Part shown: positions 22,701 through 35,658 of the stretch, piece by piece | Position numbering within the stretch: the stretch's first letter is position 1 | Layout of the letters: the number at the start of each line of letters is the position of its first letter | From: Daphnia pulex | Taxonomy: Eukaryota; Arthropoda; Branchiopoda; Diplostraca; Daphniidae | NCBI RefSeq assembly: GCF_021134715.1 | Contig: NC_060027.1 | Coordinates: 1-64,000 of the forward strand | Direction of reading: 5' to 3' | DNA: 64,000 bases | Made by a program: the position numbers and the translations under genes | The notes under the pieces: model-generated | Seen by the model: only the letters and a program-made list of their open reading frames with translations | Database searches by the model: none | What the model was told of the DNA's origin: nothing

Positions 22701-25290
22701 CACGCTCCGGTATTTCACGGTAATGGAAAATATTTTGGCCAATTGATTCCCCTCCCCCACACAGCAGCGGTAGCAGCGGTAGTAGTTGCGACATGGGTAA
22801 TAACCCAAAAACAATAGGATCACATGTCGAGACTGTTATAATACGTGTACTGTCAAGAAAAAAGATAATAAGGCGACCTTGCTCCACATTGTGGCAGCTG
22901 ACGCCCTTTGTTGAACGCTCACGCTCAGATTGGTCGAGATGATTCAGCAATTTTTGTTTTTCCCGCTCCAGTGGAGTTGGTGAAGTCTGACGAAATTTAA
23001 AATTTCCCCCTAAAAAAATTATTTAATTCCGCCGTGTCTTAATTTCCCACCGGAAATTAATTCAAATTTCTCAGAAGAACCGAAATGGATTTTTCAATGT
23101 TGTTTTATTCACGGATCGACAGGAAGATAAGTAGGTCGTTTCCTCTCGTCATTAGTTGCTGCACATTTAAGGTTAGAACATCATTGAACATGTCTAATGA
23201 AACAAGTTTAAGTCGATTCAATTCTCTCCTTTTATGTCCATCATTCATTCATTATTGATTTGAAATTGACACAGTCTGTAGCCTCGACTGTCGTTTAAAT
23301 ATTCCCCAAAAAGGACCATTGAAATATTTGTTTGTTCAATCATTCGGCCGAATTAAACTTTGAGAATATTAGCAACGGGTTTCAATCGAACAATTGCACA
23401 GAGAGAATGTGCGGCCAAACACAAACAAGAGCTAGGCGGATATGGCCAATTAGAAACACAATAGCCTATACGAGCAATTAAACCCACAGCAGCAGCAGCC
23501 CAAAAGATTGAACAATCAAAGCCAAGGGTGAATGAAACGCCAGTTGTAATTTAAAAAAAAAAAAATAAGTTGTTTATTCTATACCAGACGAAAACGACGA
23601 CATGGCCAAGGACTTGGACTTGGCCGAATTCCACACGTTATTAACAGTCTAAATGAATGTTTGCAACTGGACAAACAAACAAATCGGGAAGCCAAAAAGC
23701 TGCGCCTTATTTCTCCTACCTTTTTCCTAATGACCAAGCCTATTTAGATTCTTTTATAGTCTCTTGTGTGTAATCACGGCAACAGATCAAGGCCAAAAAT
23801 TCTAAAACATAAAAATATCTAAAGTCGATCATATAAACAAAACTTGTACGCACTCGCCAGCGAACGGACCGGATCTATTGTAAAGAAAACCGGTCCTTAT
23901 TTAAACACTTTGGGGCTATGTGCACACGAGTATCATTAGAACATGTAATAAATGTCAGACTATGTAGCCAAGGATATCGACCAAAGTATAGGCTGTGGAA
24001 ATTTTATTTTTTGTTGTTTCCGATCAAAAAATAGGAGCGATTAATAATTATGCAAGGACAAGAATAATAAAAAAATCCGGTTATTTAGAATTGCTCTTGA
24101 AATTAATTGTATTATATTTTTTTGTCTTGAAATTGAGTTTCAAGGGATGACTAAGAGTTGGACGTGATGGTCATCACGATCAGTGGAGCATGCGGGCATT
24201 TGACTTTGATCAACTAATTAATCCGTCCTTATTTTAATTTTTAGTAATTAGTGTCTCACGCAAACATGGGTCGGGATCAGTCGTCTAGGACGAAGTGCCC
24301 CAATAATAAATTCACCTAAATAAAAATTTAAAAATAAAAAGTTCTTTTTTTTATTTAATTTTATTGACCTGAATTTATTGTTGGCTATCAAATTATTTTA
24401 TTCCTTCCGCTTTTTGTTCAATGTAATAAAAACCAAGTCGATTATTTATGCAAACACTTTCTAGAGCGCGTCTCTTCTACGTTACGAACAAGATTTTGAT
24501 GTAGGCGATAATAACCACATCACAAGAAATGAATTGCAAATGATTTGTCTGTAATGATTTGTTTGACTTGTCGCGTGGCCCAAGGTTATTGCCAATTTGA
24601 AATGGGAATGAAATCGTTCGCTTATTTTGCATCGAAGCCAAAAACCCGGAATTTCCCTTTTTGATTGATGCATTTTATTTCTACATAACCCGTGGAATAG
24701 AGAAAAAAAAAAACCAAACTAAACAAACTTGTTTACAGTCTCCCGTTCACAATTTGTGTTTCATTTCGTTTTCTAAATTCCTTCCTTTGACTGGTGTCGC
24801 CATTTTCTCAATTAATCGTCCTCTTTTTAGTTTTAAATTCGTCAACTTTTTTAGTAGACGAAACTCCCCCGCAACTTGCACGGCCGACAGCAGCCTAGAC
24901 CTACTTTTTTAGTCGGAAAATTAAAAGTCTCAACTTCCGTTATTTGGCGTTTTGATGGCGAAACCGCGAGACCCCATCCGAGATGAGAGATATTTATTGT
25001 TGGGCCCAATGTTTTGGTGAAAAAGAAGCTTCTTTCTTTTTCAAGGCCTCCCAAACCGAAAAAAAAAAAATGGAAAGAAAAACCAAAAACAACTAAAAAA
25101 TAAGTCTGTGAGCAACAACAACAACAAAAAAATGAGAAAGTTTGGGTCCGTTCGGGTTTTCTTATTGTCGATTTGTTTCAAGCAGCAACACAGCGAGAAA
25201 GAGATAGCCGTGCTGGAACTGGATTGTTCACGAGCGTGTGGCATTGACTCTCGCTCGATGGACACACACACACACATATTGCATAGTGGC
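19767..25290. other. Large gene-poor region between CPT1 and otopetrin
   Basis: About 5.5 kb with long T- and A-runs, a CAG run near 22208, and low-complexity DNA. The start is likely CPT1 3' UTR. One short splice-bounded open stretch (21040-21139) is listed separately. Otherwise no gene, RNA or transposon could be supported on either strand. Upstream otopetrin leader exons may be hidden here. Confidence 0.45.
21040..21139 (+). other. Possible orphan exon
   Basis: A 100-base stretch between a TTGTAG acceptor and a GTAAGC donor is open in one frame (VPTADDNETERGEMEWKDGQ, then WRDRVAARRCRTT). Its composition looks codon-like. No upstream exon joining in the required phase was found: the short ATG-starting piece ending at a donor near 20923 is in the wrong phase. 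It may be a leader exon or chance. Confidence 0.2.
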
Positions 25291-25298
25291 ATATAGAC

Positions 25299-25565
25299 TA
25301 TATATCAGGGACCGGAAAGTACTCGAGCCAGTCCAGTAGATCGCCGACTTTTCGCCCGTGCGCAGTGCCCGTGTGTCCGTCTCCCGTGTTAATTCGCATT
25401 TTGTTCATCATCATCACTTGTTGTTGGTTTTGTTTCCCGCAGTGGCAGTTTCATGTGTCGCCCATCCAGCAACAGCAGCCACCGCCACCTGCCAGAGGAT
25501 TTAACCCCTCCGCCGACGGATATCCGCCCTGATAGCTCCGAATGCCCTGATCTCCATGCCTAAAC
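25299..25565 (+). promoter_or_regulatory. Otopetrin core promoter and leader
   Basis: A TATATAT element (25299-25305) is followed by GC-richer DNA with a GCCAGTCCAGTAG segment about 30 bases later, a plausible arthropod TATA plus initiator arrangement. The ~230 bases to the start codon at 25566 would be 5' UTR; they contain several short upstream open frames. Confidence 0.35.
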
Positions 25566-28500
25566 ATGAATGAGGAGCTGCTGCCCTACGGTGGCAACAG
25601 TGTGGCTATTTGTGTCGTCGGCCCCTCAACCGATCCGCAACATCCGCCAACAACAGCCGACAGCAGCAGCAACACCACCACTACCACCTTTGTCGCCAAT
25701 GACAACAAGGAGCCGTCCAAACTCAGCAAGAAATTGAGTAACATTAGTGCCATTAGCGACAATTTCAACAGTTTCATCAATAGTGCCGTCGGCGCTGCCA
25801 TTGTCGTCTCCAATAATTCCGGCCCAGCTTCATCCGCCACCTCCGCTTCTGCCCAGCAGCCGTCCAGGCGCACCAGTTTGGTCATCGGCCGCAACCGCAA
25901 GAAATCGCGCCGCTTGACCCTCACGCAAGTTTGCTCCGAATTCGAGCGGCCCCAACAGCCTCTTCCGCAGCCCAGCAGCGATCCGCCGTCGTCCATCGTC
26001 GCCGTTGGCGACTATGAGCACCTGCCCGTCTCTAGGACGTCCAGTTTGATTTCATTCGCTTCCGTCAGCAGCTCCTCGACGGCCATTTCGTCCATGTCGT
26101 CGTCCAGCTCCTCGTCGCCCAAGTCGCTGTCGCAGAGGTCGTCGACGTCGTCGTCCCAGCGCTCGTCCATCTCCTCCGCCTCGGCCCATCCCGAGCGAAA
26201 ACTCAACCGCATCTTCTCCATTTTGCACTCGATGCAACAGACTTTCCTCCAGGCCCAGCCATTCGCCGCCGCCGCCCAAGCCCAGCAGACCCAAACGGCC
26301 GGTGGACACAATGGACCAGCGACGCCACCGTCGCCGTCGTCGCAAATGTCGGAGCCTCAGTACATCGTCATGGTCCCGCCGCGATCCACTTCCGTCACGA
26401 CGGTCCACTCCGACGCCTGCAAGAGCAGCGGCCACGGCCAAAGCCTGAGGCATCACCAATTGCGCCAGGCTCCTTCGCGCCAGCACATTTACGGGATGGG
26501 AAGGAGCCAGGAGTCGCTGGCCCTGGCCCAGCCTGGACCGGGGTCGGGAGTCAACAGCCACCCCAACCATTTGGCCATGGGGGCCATCGACAGGAACCGG
26601 CGGTTCGGGTCGGCCAACAGCTGGACTGGCTCGCAATGCTCGGGATTCACTTGCACGACGGTGACGACCAGCACGGAAGGGACCCTGTCGGGCTCGCCAT
26701 TGGTCCACGCTATGCCGTACCACAAAGACGGATGGTAATCTCATCCATCCATCCATCCATCCATCCATCCATTCATCCATCCATCATTTGAGCTGCCGTT
26801 CATTCATTCAATTTTATTTGTTGGTTTTTGGTTGATAGGACGTCATTTTTCATCGCCGGGAGTTCGACCTACGCCCAACTTTTAATTGTCGTTTGCATCG
26901 TGGCCGCCCTGTCGGAGGTGGTCACCCACAACGTCCCGTTTCTCTACTTTGAGGTACGTACGTTCGACTTTCGCCATGTCTCAAAAGCTCGGGCTCGCAT
27001 CTAGAGCTGCTGCCCCGCTCCTAATTGGCGAATTTCGTTCAGATCACATAGAGACATTGGCCCGGACTGTAATTGTTTAGACATTTGCTGCTGCTGCTGC
27101 TGTCGAGTAATTCGGTTGCCTGAGTCACGAATTGAATGGCCCATTATAATCGGTCGAAAAACCAGTTCATCATTATGTAACTTTTTGATAGCAACAGCAG
27201 CAGCAGCAACGTGAAAGTGAAATGGTTGAATTATCCCACCCTATTGCCTGGAGGCAAAACAACCGACTAGTCTACAATCTCTTTAATTCGCCAAAAATCC
27301 AAATCTCTTTTTCTCTCTCTCCTTGTGTGCAGCACCAGCTGAAACAAAAATAATAATAATAATAGTCATCATAATGATAATAATAGGGTCAGATTAAAAA
27401 CAATTTGCCAACCAGCTGAAAATAACCCGGTCACGATTCTGCAAATGTTTAGATACTTTCCTTATTGGTTTTTTGTGTGTGAACCCATTTAAATAATTTA
27501 AATAGTCCAGTCCGTTTCCATTTCATTTTGAACTTCCAAGAACAAATGTTTTTATCTAATGTATTTATAATTTCAGGGATTTTTCACTTACATGTACTCG
27601 GTGTCGATCCTGTTCTTTCTCTACGTGTTTGGCTATTTGCTGCGCTCCAAGCGGAGGCGGGAGCAGAAGAAGCGACTGCGCAAATTGAACAAATTGAGGC
27701 GGACCCAAATGAGCAGCGGCGGTGGTCCTGGCCCGTCGGGTCATCAGGATCACGAGAAAGATATTGGCATCAGCGGCAGCTCCTACAGGAGCAATAGGAG
27801 CGCATCGGTGGCCATGGAAAGCGAAACCATGGCCAGTACGTCGACCCTCAACCGGTTCATCACGGGCATCAGGAGCCAGAGGCGCAGGTTCAGTCGAGCC
27901 GGACCGGATGGTGTCAACAATTTGGCCCTGGAAATTGGAACGGACGTCGGGGGGATCGAGTCTCCGTCAAGCTCCAAACCGGCAGGCCATCATCACCATC
28001 CGTCATCCAGCGGATCGAGCAGCAGCAGCAGCAAGAACCTGCAATGGACCCCGTCGTCGGTGGGTTTCAATTTGGTCGACGAGTCGCCCAGTGAAATCGT
28101 TTCTTACGCCATGAACAGCGACAATGTCGTCATCCCCAGCGGCGAAATAACCGGTACTCGCGGTAAAATCAAGAAATTGAAAGTGTCCAACAACGAGCAC
28201 AGCCACGGGAGTTTCTTCCTAAGAGCCGGCGCCGTGGCTTTCGGCCTGGGCACCATGATCTACGACGGCCTAGAATTCGGCGCTTTCCTGGAAGTGCCGC
28301 CCGATTCGCCATGTTTCGCTCTCCTGCGCGGACTCAATCCCGTCCTTCACGCCGCATTCGTCTTCCTCCAAATGTACTTCATCTTCATCTCCGCCAGGGT
28401 ATCATTTCACTTTTCCATCTTTTCTCTTTTTTAAAATAATTCTAATTCGTTTTTTTTTTCACTTGGCCTATTTTTGTCCAGTTAAATATTCACAAATTCA

Positions 28501-29987
28501 AAGCCATCGCTCGATTCGGGTTGATGCATTGCCTGGCCACCAACGTTTGCGTTTGGATCCGCACTTTGGTCAGGGAGTCGCTCAAGGAGATCAATCACCA
28601 CCACGAACATCACCCGAAAGGTGCCGAGCAATTCCAAATGGCGGCCCAGCAGCAGCAAATGGCGGCCTCTAGTGCTGCCACCGCCGCCGATACCCAGGCC
28701 TTTCTGCACCACATGGCCGAGGCTGTGGCGGCCGCCGTCGGCAGCGAAGAAGACGGTAGCTCATCCGTTTACGAATTTGGTAATTAGAATTATTATAATT
28801 TTTTTAAAATTGAAATGAAAGGCCTTGAATTGAATTTTCCAGTGAACGACACGTTGGCCGAAGCGCTCAGCGCTGCCATCGAAGTCAAAAGTAAAGAAAA
28901 GTCAAATTTGTGGGAATTGACGGGCAACGTCTCGTGCGGCCGCCACATTTTCCTGGGCGAACTCATCATGAAAGCCGCTCCTTTTCTCTATCCGTTTCTC
29001 ATCGAATATTCGCTGATTGGCGCCGGGGTTCTCTACGTCATTTGGGCCAACATCGGACTCAATCCAAAGTAAAATAAAATTCATTTAGAAATTCAATACG
29101 ACTACTAAATGTGTGGCTGAAAAATAATAGGTACAAGACGGAAGAGGATCACAACGAAGATTCCACCTGGAACAGCAAATCCCGACAGTTGAGGGTCGAT
29201 TGCGTTGGGGCCTCTAAGGGACTTTTCATGGGCCTTTTCGTCCTGACGGCCGCGCTTCTCTGCCTCATCCTCTTCTTCATCTTTGCCCCGCAGCCGCAAT
29301 TCCATCGGCTCGGACTCTTTTTGGCCGATTCCGCCCATTTGTCTTTACTCCTCTTCTCCCTCTGTGCCATGGCCATCGGCTCCTACAGGTTTTCATCCAT
29401 TGAAATTTGCTCTCAATGTTCATTGAAATCATTTTATTTTTCTATTCCTAAAAAGGGCCCGGCACCTTCACTTCCATTCGGAGCACATGGAAGAGTTGGG
29501 CAGCATTTTGTTGAGGGTCTCTGCCCTGGGCATTTTCGCTTATTCCGTTTTCTCGATGATCGCCGGAGCCTTTGCCAATCAGGAGACGGACGAGCCGCCC
29601 GTTTTGGTTTTCATCAACGGCCTCCTGTCCGTCGTGGAAGTGACGATGCAGATGCTCTTCATCTCGGACATGTCGAGACGACGAGTCAATTCCATCGATC
29701 AGGATCGAGAGAAGCCGGGCAGACAGGCCGTCACTTTCCTGCTCATCACCAACTTGACCCTGTGGCTCGTCTACACTTTCGAAATGCAAAAAGTCGAAGC
29801 CAATCCCGTCCAGCTCAACTTTTACGGCTTCCTGCCGTGGGCCATCGTCCAGCGCATCACGTTGCCCCTTTGCATCTTTTACCGGTTCCATTCGGCCATG
29901 GTCTACGCCGAAATTTGGAAGAATTCGTACCGGTATCACGGGCCTTCTCTAGAGGAAGCCCTGCCCAACCAGTACATCATATCCTGA
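25566..29987 (+). CDS. Otopetrin-like proton channel
   Basis: Seven exons (25566-26734, 26839-26953, 27577-28398, 28482-28779, 28843-29068, 29131-29388, 29456-29987) give 1,139 residues. Otopetrins are twelve-helix proton-selective channels used in acid sensing. The first ~390 residues are a Ser/Gln/Ala-rich cytoplasmic tail. TM1 is AQLLIVVCIVAALSEVV and TM2 is YMYSVSILFFLYVFGYLL. A ~200-residue Ser/Gly-rich basic loop follows, then the remaining helices, with C-terminal marks FLPWAIVQRITLPLCIFYR and HSAMVYAEIWKNSY typical of the family. A second long loop (His/Gln/Ala-rich, about 28590-28770) separates the later helices. The core matches vertebrate OTOP in order; the tails make it about twice their length. 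The 5' start is the first ATG after the leader and may not be the only one. Confidence 0.88.
26742..26785. repeat. TCCA microsatellite
   Basis: About eleven copies of TCCA with one variant unit, lying in the first otopetrin intron directly after the exon 1 donor. Confidence 0.9.
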
Positions 29988-31829
29988 AGTGAAGGGAATA
30001 ATCATTATTTAATCTTTTTTGAAAAAATGTACGTGTGGACGTGCTGTGTGTGCGTGTATCTATTTGTGAGTGCCCGTGCTTGTTGTGGAAGCCAATTTTT
30101 CATTATTTAAAACAATCGCCAAACACCACACCTTCTTTCTCTGTCTTTTGGGGGCTGTGCACAGCACTAGGCGCCCATGTGGGGATTTAATTCATTTCAT
30201 TCATGTATACCAGGGCGCCCACCTTGCAGCAGTGACAACATGGAAGGCACTTGAATGATTTTCCCTCGTTTTGAATTACGAGGCCGGTTTTCGCGTTCGA
30301 CTTGATTGCCACTCTAAAAATTAACTTATTTTTTCAAATAGAAATCTAACATCTCTCTCTCTCTCTCGATACAAATTGAAGAAGTGATTAATTGAAGGTT
30401 ACGGTTTCTAATAATTGTGACATTGAACTATGGATAATACAAAAAACGTCGTGGATAGTTGGAGACTTTCATTCGATTTTGTTTGCTAGTTTGCTTTTGG
30501 CGCCATGAGAGTCACAGAATAAGCCTCTAGTGGTCAGTTTTGACACTAGACTCTGCGACTAAACTTGTGTTGTTGTCGTCTGCCATCACATCTCTCACCG
30601 AACTAAGTCGTAAGTTGAATCTCACACTTGTCCGGATTTCGAACGAATTATTGATTAAATCAGTTTCATTTTCTTGTTGGTCTGGTTATATGCATCGGCA
30701 TGCACCTTTAATTGATCACGTTGTCTAGACAGTAAAACTCACAATGTGGAAAGATCGGAAGATGGAAGGTCACATGTTTGGATTTTCAGAATGAAAACGA
30801 TTGATTTTCAATCTCGTGGCATTTGAAATAAGTTGGCCATATTCCTCCATGGAAAGCTTAAGTTGTGAAAAGTTTGTGTTACAATTTCAGGTAAAATGCT
30901 ATTCATTCAATTATGTGTCTTTCTTTTTTACCTGGTCTGCAACAGAAAAGGAAAGCAAATTGAACTGAGAATGGGAAATCATTCAGATACAGGCACGGTT
31001 ATATCTTTTACAAAAAATTTAAGACCAATTTGCATTTTCTTTATAAATAGTCTTGCATCTCTACTTTTAATGAGAAGAAGGGATATTCAATTGGATTAAT
31101 TTAGTATTCACTTGTGTAGTACACAAAACACAATACCTAATGTAACGTGTAATTCAATCTTTATCCTTGAACTGCAATGAGCAGGTTCATGCGATTAAAA
31201 TATAGGCTTTGCTTATCAGATGTTGAAATGATTTTGGAAACTTGCTAATATTATGTCTGTTGTTTTCATAGGTTGCTACAGGTTCCAGAACATTCCAAGA
31301 ACATCAGGCGGACAGCTTGTGTGGCTGTCACTCAGGTTAGTTGATTCTCATTTTTTTTCCTGTTGATTCAGCTCTCTTGTTATAAGGATTTTGCAAGCGA
31401 TCAATTGGTTACATTTACTTGAACATCGAACCGAGCTCATAGTTTTTCACATCTTATCTATTACGACGTGAGCACTCCGTTTGTGGTATAACACTTGCAA
31501 AAAAGACTTCCTCCATCTTTTCCTCCCTCATTTTCTTCTACTTATAGGGCTACATTTTGTTTTGTCGTAGAAAAGCACAGCAGAAACACGAATGGTATCA
31601 GATGCCATGGATAAGTCCGTGTGTTAATAAGAGTTTTTGTACTTGATACTACGCCATACGCGTTTCCAGTTGAAACTTGATTATTTTCCAGTTTTTATTT
31701 AAACGATTCTTTTTCTGATCAGTGATGGATGTTATATTTGACGTATTCATCACCGTTTTTTTTTTCGTACCATTAATTATAACTGATCTACACTCTAAAT
31801 GCAAAACAAGTTTAGATACATTGTGATGT
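29988..31829. other. Gene-free stretch between otopetrin and the C1q gene
   Basis: Contains otopetrin 3' UTR and AT-rich DNA with a CT microsatellite near 30352-30367. Short open stretches (for example 30896-31099) have no recognisable domain or splice context. The two flanking genes converge here. Confidence 0.5.
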
Positions 31830-33766
31830 TTAAATAACATTAAGGGACAGAGAAATGTCTTCTTGCAGTAGCCATCCAGTAAAATGAGTGTAGTTGTTAC
31901 CGTGCAGTTGAGCCCCTGCTGAAACATAGAATATCTCAGCCCAAATTTGCTCCCCTACTTGCAACTGCAACGTTGATTGCAATGAAAATGTTTCGTATGC
32001 TGATGAGGGGATGGTCGAACTAGAATGCCCATTTGCAATCCTACTACCACTTTTAGTGAGACATATATCCACTATTAATCTAGAAGAAGAAGTAGCCGGC
32101 AAATACATAAGACCTGACAGGGAGAAAAAATATGTTCCCGTTCGGGGTGCTGTGAATTTCCCTGTTTGTAAATTCATGGCTCCTCCAACGTTTAATTTTT
32201 CAACATCAAACGGAATCGGTATGTTTGTTTGGTTAAAGAAGACAGAGCCTCTCTGAACGTAGAAGTAAGTGGGAGAAGAAATGATGTCCTCAAATCCGAT
32301 CCACTGCTGGAAACCTGTCATTAATTGAATCGAGACATTCGTAAAAATTGGAGAACTTTGGTAGAAATGTTTTCTTTACCCGCGTCACTAGGCAATTTAG
32401 TAAAATCGCAGTAGACACTTTCCACCATTTTCGATCCCATAACCGAATACAATCCATTCAGTGAGTGTCCAATATTCCAGAGATCTTCGCACGATTCCGG
32501 TATTCCCGTGACGGCCACTTGTCCTGAGCATTGAAAACGACCTAGGGTGTGCACTCCAGTAGAACTTGTCAATTGAGTCCGACCGAAATTCAGTCGGGTA
32601 ATGGGCAGTACATTCTTGTCGGTGATGACCCCTTAAAATGTTTGTACAATAAGGTTTAAAATGGGAAGAAAACATTTCAATCAATTTAACTTACCGCTAT
32701 CGACCAGTTGGACTGGCGCAGTCGCATCGCAGTTGCACTCCAATGTAGCATCGACGCAATTGTTATCGATTCCACATTGGCAGGTGTGGACATTTGTGTT
32801 ACCACCAGACCAGAAGTATTTTGCGTTTCCATTTATATCGTTCCACCAGGCATATGCAATGTTGTCGAATTCGAAAGGGGCGTAGTAGCAGTCGTACTAA
32901 AGGATTGGCATCATTCGCCATATTTGTTTTTATGATCCATTGGATTTTTAAAGCCAAACTTACTTGAATTGACTGGTGACATTCGTTAGATAATTGCGCT
33001 AAAGCGGCCATTTGCCTGATGGTTGCGTTGTAGTTGATGACTTTTGAGTAGCAACCAGGTTCTGCGCAGTGTCCAACATCTAACGGCATTTCGGTATCGT
33101 GCACAACTGATGTTGATCCTGCACGTGCCGATGCAAAAAGAACCGTTTTCACTTCCTGAAGTTATCTTTCATTTCAATAGAACATCTTTTACCTGAATTC
33201 ATGTCACAGTAAACGTAGATGGGATCATCACCAACGGCTTGACCGTCTGGATCGATCCAGTGCATTCCGGATGTGAGAGTTGGATCCGCTAGATGAGCTT
33301 CTCTGCACGTCCGTGGCATGGCGCTCCTTGCAATTGATTTTCTTCTGATTTCAATTAATTCCGCTGACGATAATTTTGAGTTGATTCTTTGTTCATTTAG
33401 AAGGGCAAGTTCCAATCGAGTTACTTTTTCTTCCTGTCAATTTAAAAAAGTCATATTTATAGTTTATTTATTTCAGTAACAAGCTAAGATAGTAGCGCTT
33501 ACATGTTGTTGAACCTTGAGTTCCAGTGCCTCTAGTCGACTATCTTTTATTGCCAACATTTGCTTCATTTCATTCTTTAAACAGTTCCAAAATTTAAAAA
33601 AATTGAATTAGTTAAAGACATAATTTTGGAATGGTAAAAAAAAATGACTTACGAAATTATTGGTTAACTGCTCAAATCTGTCCTCGAGTGGAAGTCCATT
33701 TGCCACTGAGCCAGCTGCAAGAAAAATTACTGCGCAAAATACTATGTTGAAGTAGCGCGTCATCAT
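31830..33766 (-). CDS. Secreted coiled-coil, COLF1-like and C1q-domain protein
   Basis: Seven exons on the minus strand (33766-33653, 33574-33503, 33433-33193, 33118-32964, 32896-32695, 32631-32380, 32314-31830) give 506 residues. A signal peptide (MMTRYFNIVFCAVIFLAAG) is followed by a heptad-like helix (about 25-90). Then comes a Cys-rich segment with MPRTCREA, YVYCDMNSG, YAWWNDINGNAKYFWSGG and CQCGIDNNCVDATLECNCDA, resembling the fibrinogen/COLF1-type region of contactin-associated proteins. A second ESCEDLWNIGHSLNG..VYCDFTKLP unit follows, and last a C1q/TNF-like head (MNLQTGKFTAPRTGTYFFSL). It is probably an extracellular trimer-forming recognition or adhesion protein. The function is inferred from domains only; no family symbol is assigned. 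Confidence 0.82.
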
Positions 33767-33899
33767 TTAGACTTTCGAAAGCTTCAATTGAGAACGAATG
33801 ATTTTCCAGTGACTTTCATCGCCCATTTTATAAGGCAAGTGAATTATTAGGCGATTTGTTTGCAGTTTCATCATAAACAGATAAGATAGGCAGGGGAAA

Positions 33900-35560
33900 A
33901 ATCTTTTTTGTGTGTGCCCTACTTTTGTTTTTCAGTATTTATTTTTTCCAATCGACAAATGAAAGCTGAAAGGTGCAAAAGTTATTGGGTCAATTGATAA
34001 ACGTCCAAATATATCCGAAATACTTACTGCGTGGTGTTCAAAAAGTTTTTCCCACTTATATAGGAATAGGGACATGTTTACTTGGTATAAAATTGAAGTT
34101 TGTTAAGTTCGAACCAAAAAGATATTGTGGGTTTCCCCTTTTTTTAAAATATTTGCTCAATTGGAATGCTTTGGAGGCGCCCTCTTTGGGAGTCTTATCA
34201 GTTATTGGATCAGAATTTTACAAATCAAAGTCGCGTTGATTTAAAGAAACATTTTATCTGTCTTTCCATCCATTTTCCTTCATGTATTTGTCTCCAGGAC
34301 TCTGATTCTGAAACTGTGTCTGTTATTCCGTTCAACACTTTGCCCTTTTACAATGCATGAACGTACAGTGGGAGGAGAAGCTATTTCCCGTTTAAATTTC
34401 TATCAGTATTCCACTACGGTATTCACTTAGCGGCATTTTCTGTTAGCAAATCTCATTTGGAAGGCGCTTAATTCTAACGAGACAAGGCCTGCCCTTCACC
34501 TGAATTCCATATTGAAATAATTCTTCCTAGTATTTCTTTTTAGTTTTTACTAATCAGATTAACTTTCCAATCTGATTTAACGTTTTTTTTTTGTGTGTAA
34601 TAAAGCATGACTAGTAATGCCGTTTTTTTTTTGTGTCAACATAAAAAAGTCCTTGGCCAAAATCAATGAACGGGGAAAAAAGGAGGTCGAACTAGCTGTG
34701 CAGCCAGATATTTGAATTGCCTTAATTTGTTATAACTTCATAGTTTTATGGACACGTGAATGATTAAATAAAGTCTCGAGACAATAAAACTAGTTACATG
34801 TAAGGACATCTGATCCCTAGTCACGTTTCAATTAGCACATGAGCGCTTCCGAATCTCTTTCGATAAACTTGTAATATTTCCGCATCACGAAATTGCCCTG
34901 TCCCGCTTGATAATTGCACGCGATGCAACCTTCGAGCCTGTGACTGAAAAATGTTTTTCATAAGTGATAAATCGAGGTGATATTGGCGCTTAGCCAATTC
35001 CTATCGAAACAACATAGAAACAACATAGAAACAAAGCACTCCTTATACATTAACATACAACTTTGACTTAATGACACTGGTTTTGGGCCGAGGTCATCGT
35101 CTTCTCTCTCTTTCTCTTTGCTTGAGCCTTTATACCCTCAAAGAGTGAAATGATTTCTGTCCTGAATTGTAATTAATAAATAACTTTGATTCAATTTCAG
35201 GCGAATTCATTGGACAGGCTGAATTGTTTTCCGCTTGAATTTGGAGAAAATAGCTTAGAAAATAGCTTTTTATTTTTAATTCCACGAAAGTAAATGTTTA
35301 TTCTATCAGGATGTGCATACTAAGTCAAGAAGGCCCAAGATTGAGCGTAAAGGTCTTCCCTTGCAAACTGAACGGATCGTGAGCACTCCTACATCTGCAT
35401 AACTCGTTTGTAAACATTTCAGGACAAATGAAGGTTGTTTGACTATAGGCCAACTTCCTCTCTATCGAGTCCAAGACTAGCAAAATACAAGCCCAGTAGC
35501 TCAGCCTTGCGATCGTAAAATCCAAGGTGATTTTTGGCACTATTGTTTTTCTCCTGCTCT
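33900..35560. other. Gene-free stretch upstream of the acidic precursor genes
   Basis: AT-rich DNA between the C1q gene and acidic precursor 1. Near 35083-35115 it holds a segment (CCGAGGTCATCGTCTTCTC) that recurs upstream of the second precursor (37387-37420), so the distal part is shared upstream DNA of the gene pair. Confidence 0.5.
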
Positions 35561-35582
35561 GGTGAAACACGAACTTGTGGCG

Positions 35583-35625
35583 TATAAATATCAGCCATCT
35601 CAAGAGAGAAATTATTCAATCAGCG
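35583..35625 (+). promoter_or_regulatory. TATA box and initiator of acidic precursor 1
   Basis: TATAAATA at 35583-35590 is followed about 37 bases later by a TCAGCG initiator-like site (35620). The same pair, at similar spacing, precedes the paralogue at 37964. The start codon follows about 40 bases downstream. Confidence 0.7.
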
Positions 35626-35658
35626 TTCTTCAAAGCGACTACAACAGTCCCAGTTAAC

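Noticed and set aside
26052-26780. Long minus-strand open frame opposite otopetrin exon 1
   Set aside because: Arg/Gly-rich shadow of Ser-rich coding DNA; it runs through the intron microsatellite and has no recognisable motif.
27722-28114. Alternative-frame open stretch within otopetrin exon 3
   Set aside because: Shadow of the low-complexity Ser/Gly loop; no start context or family.
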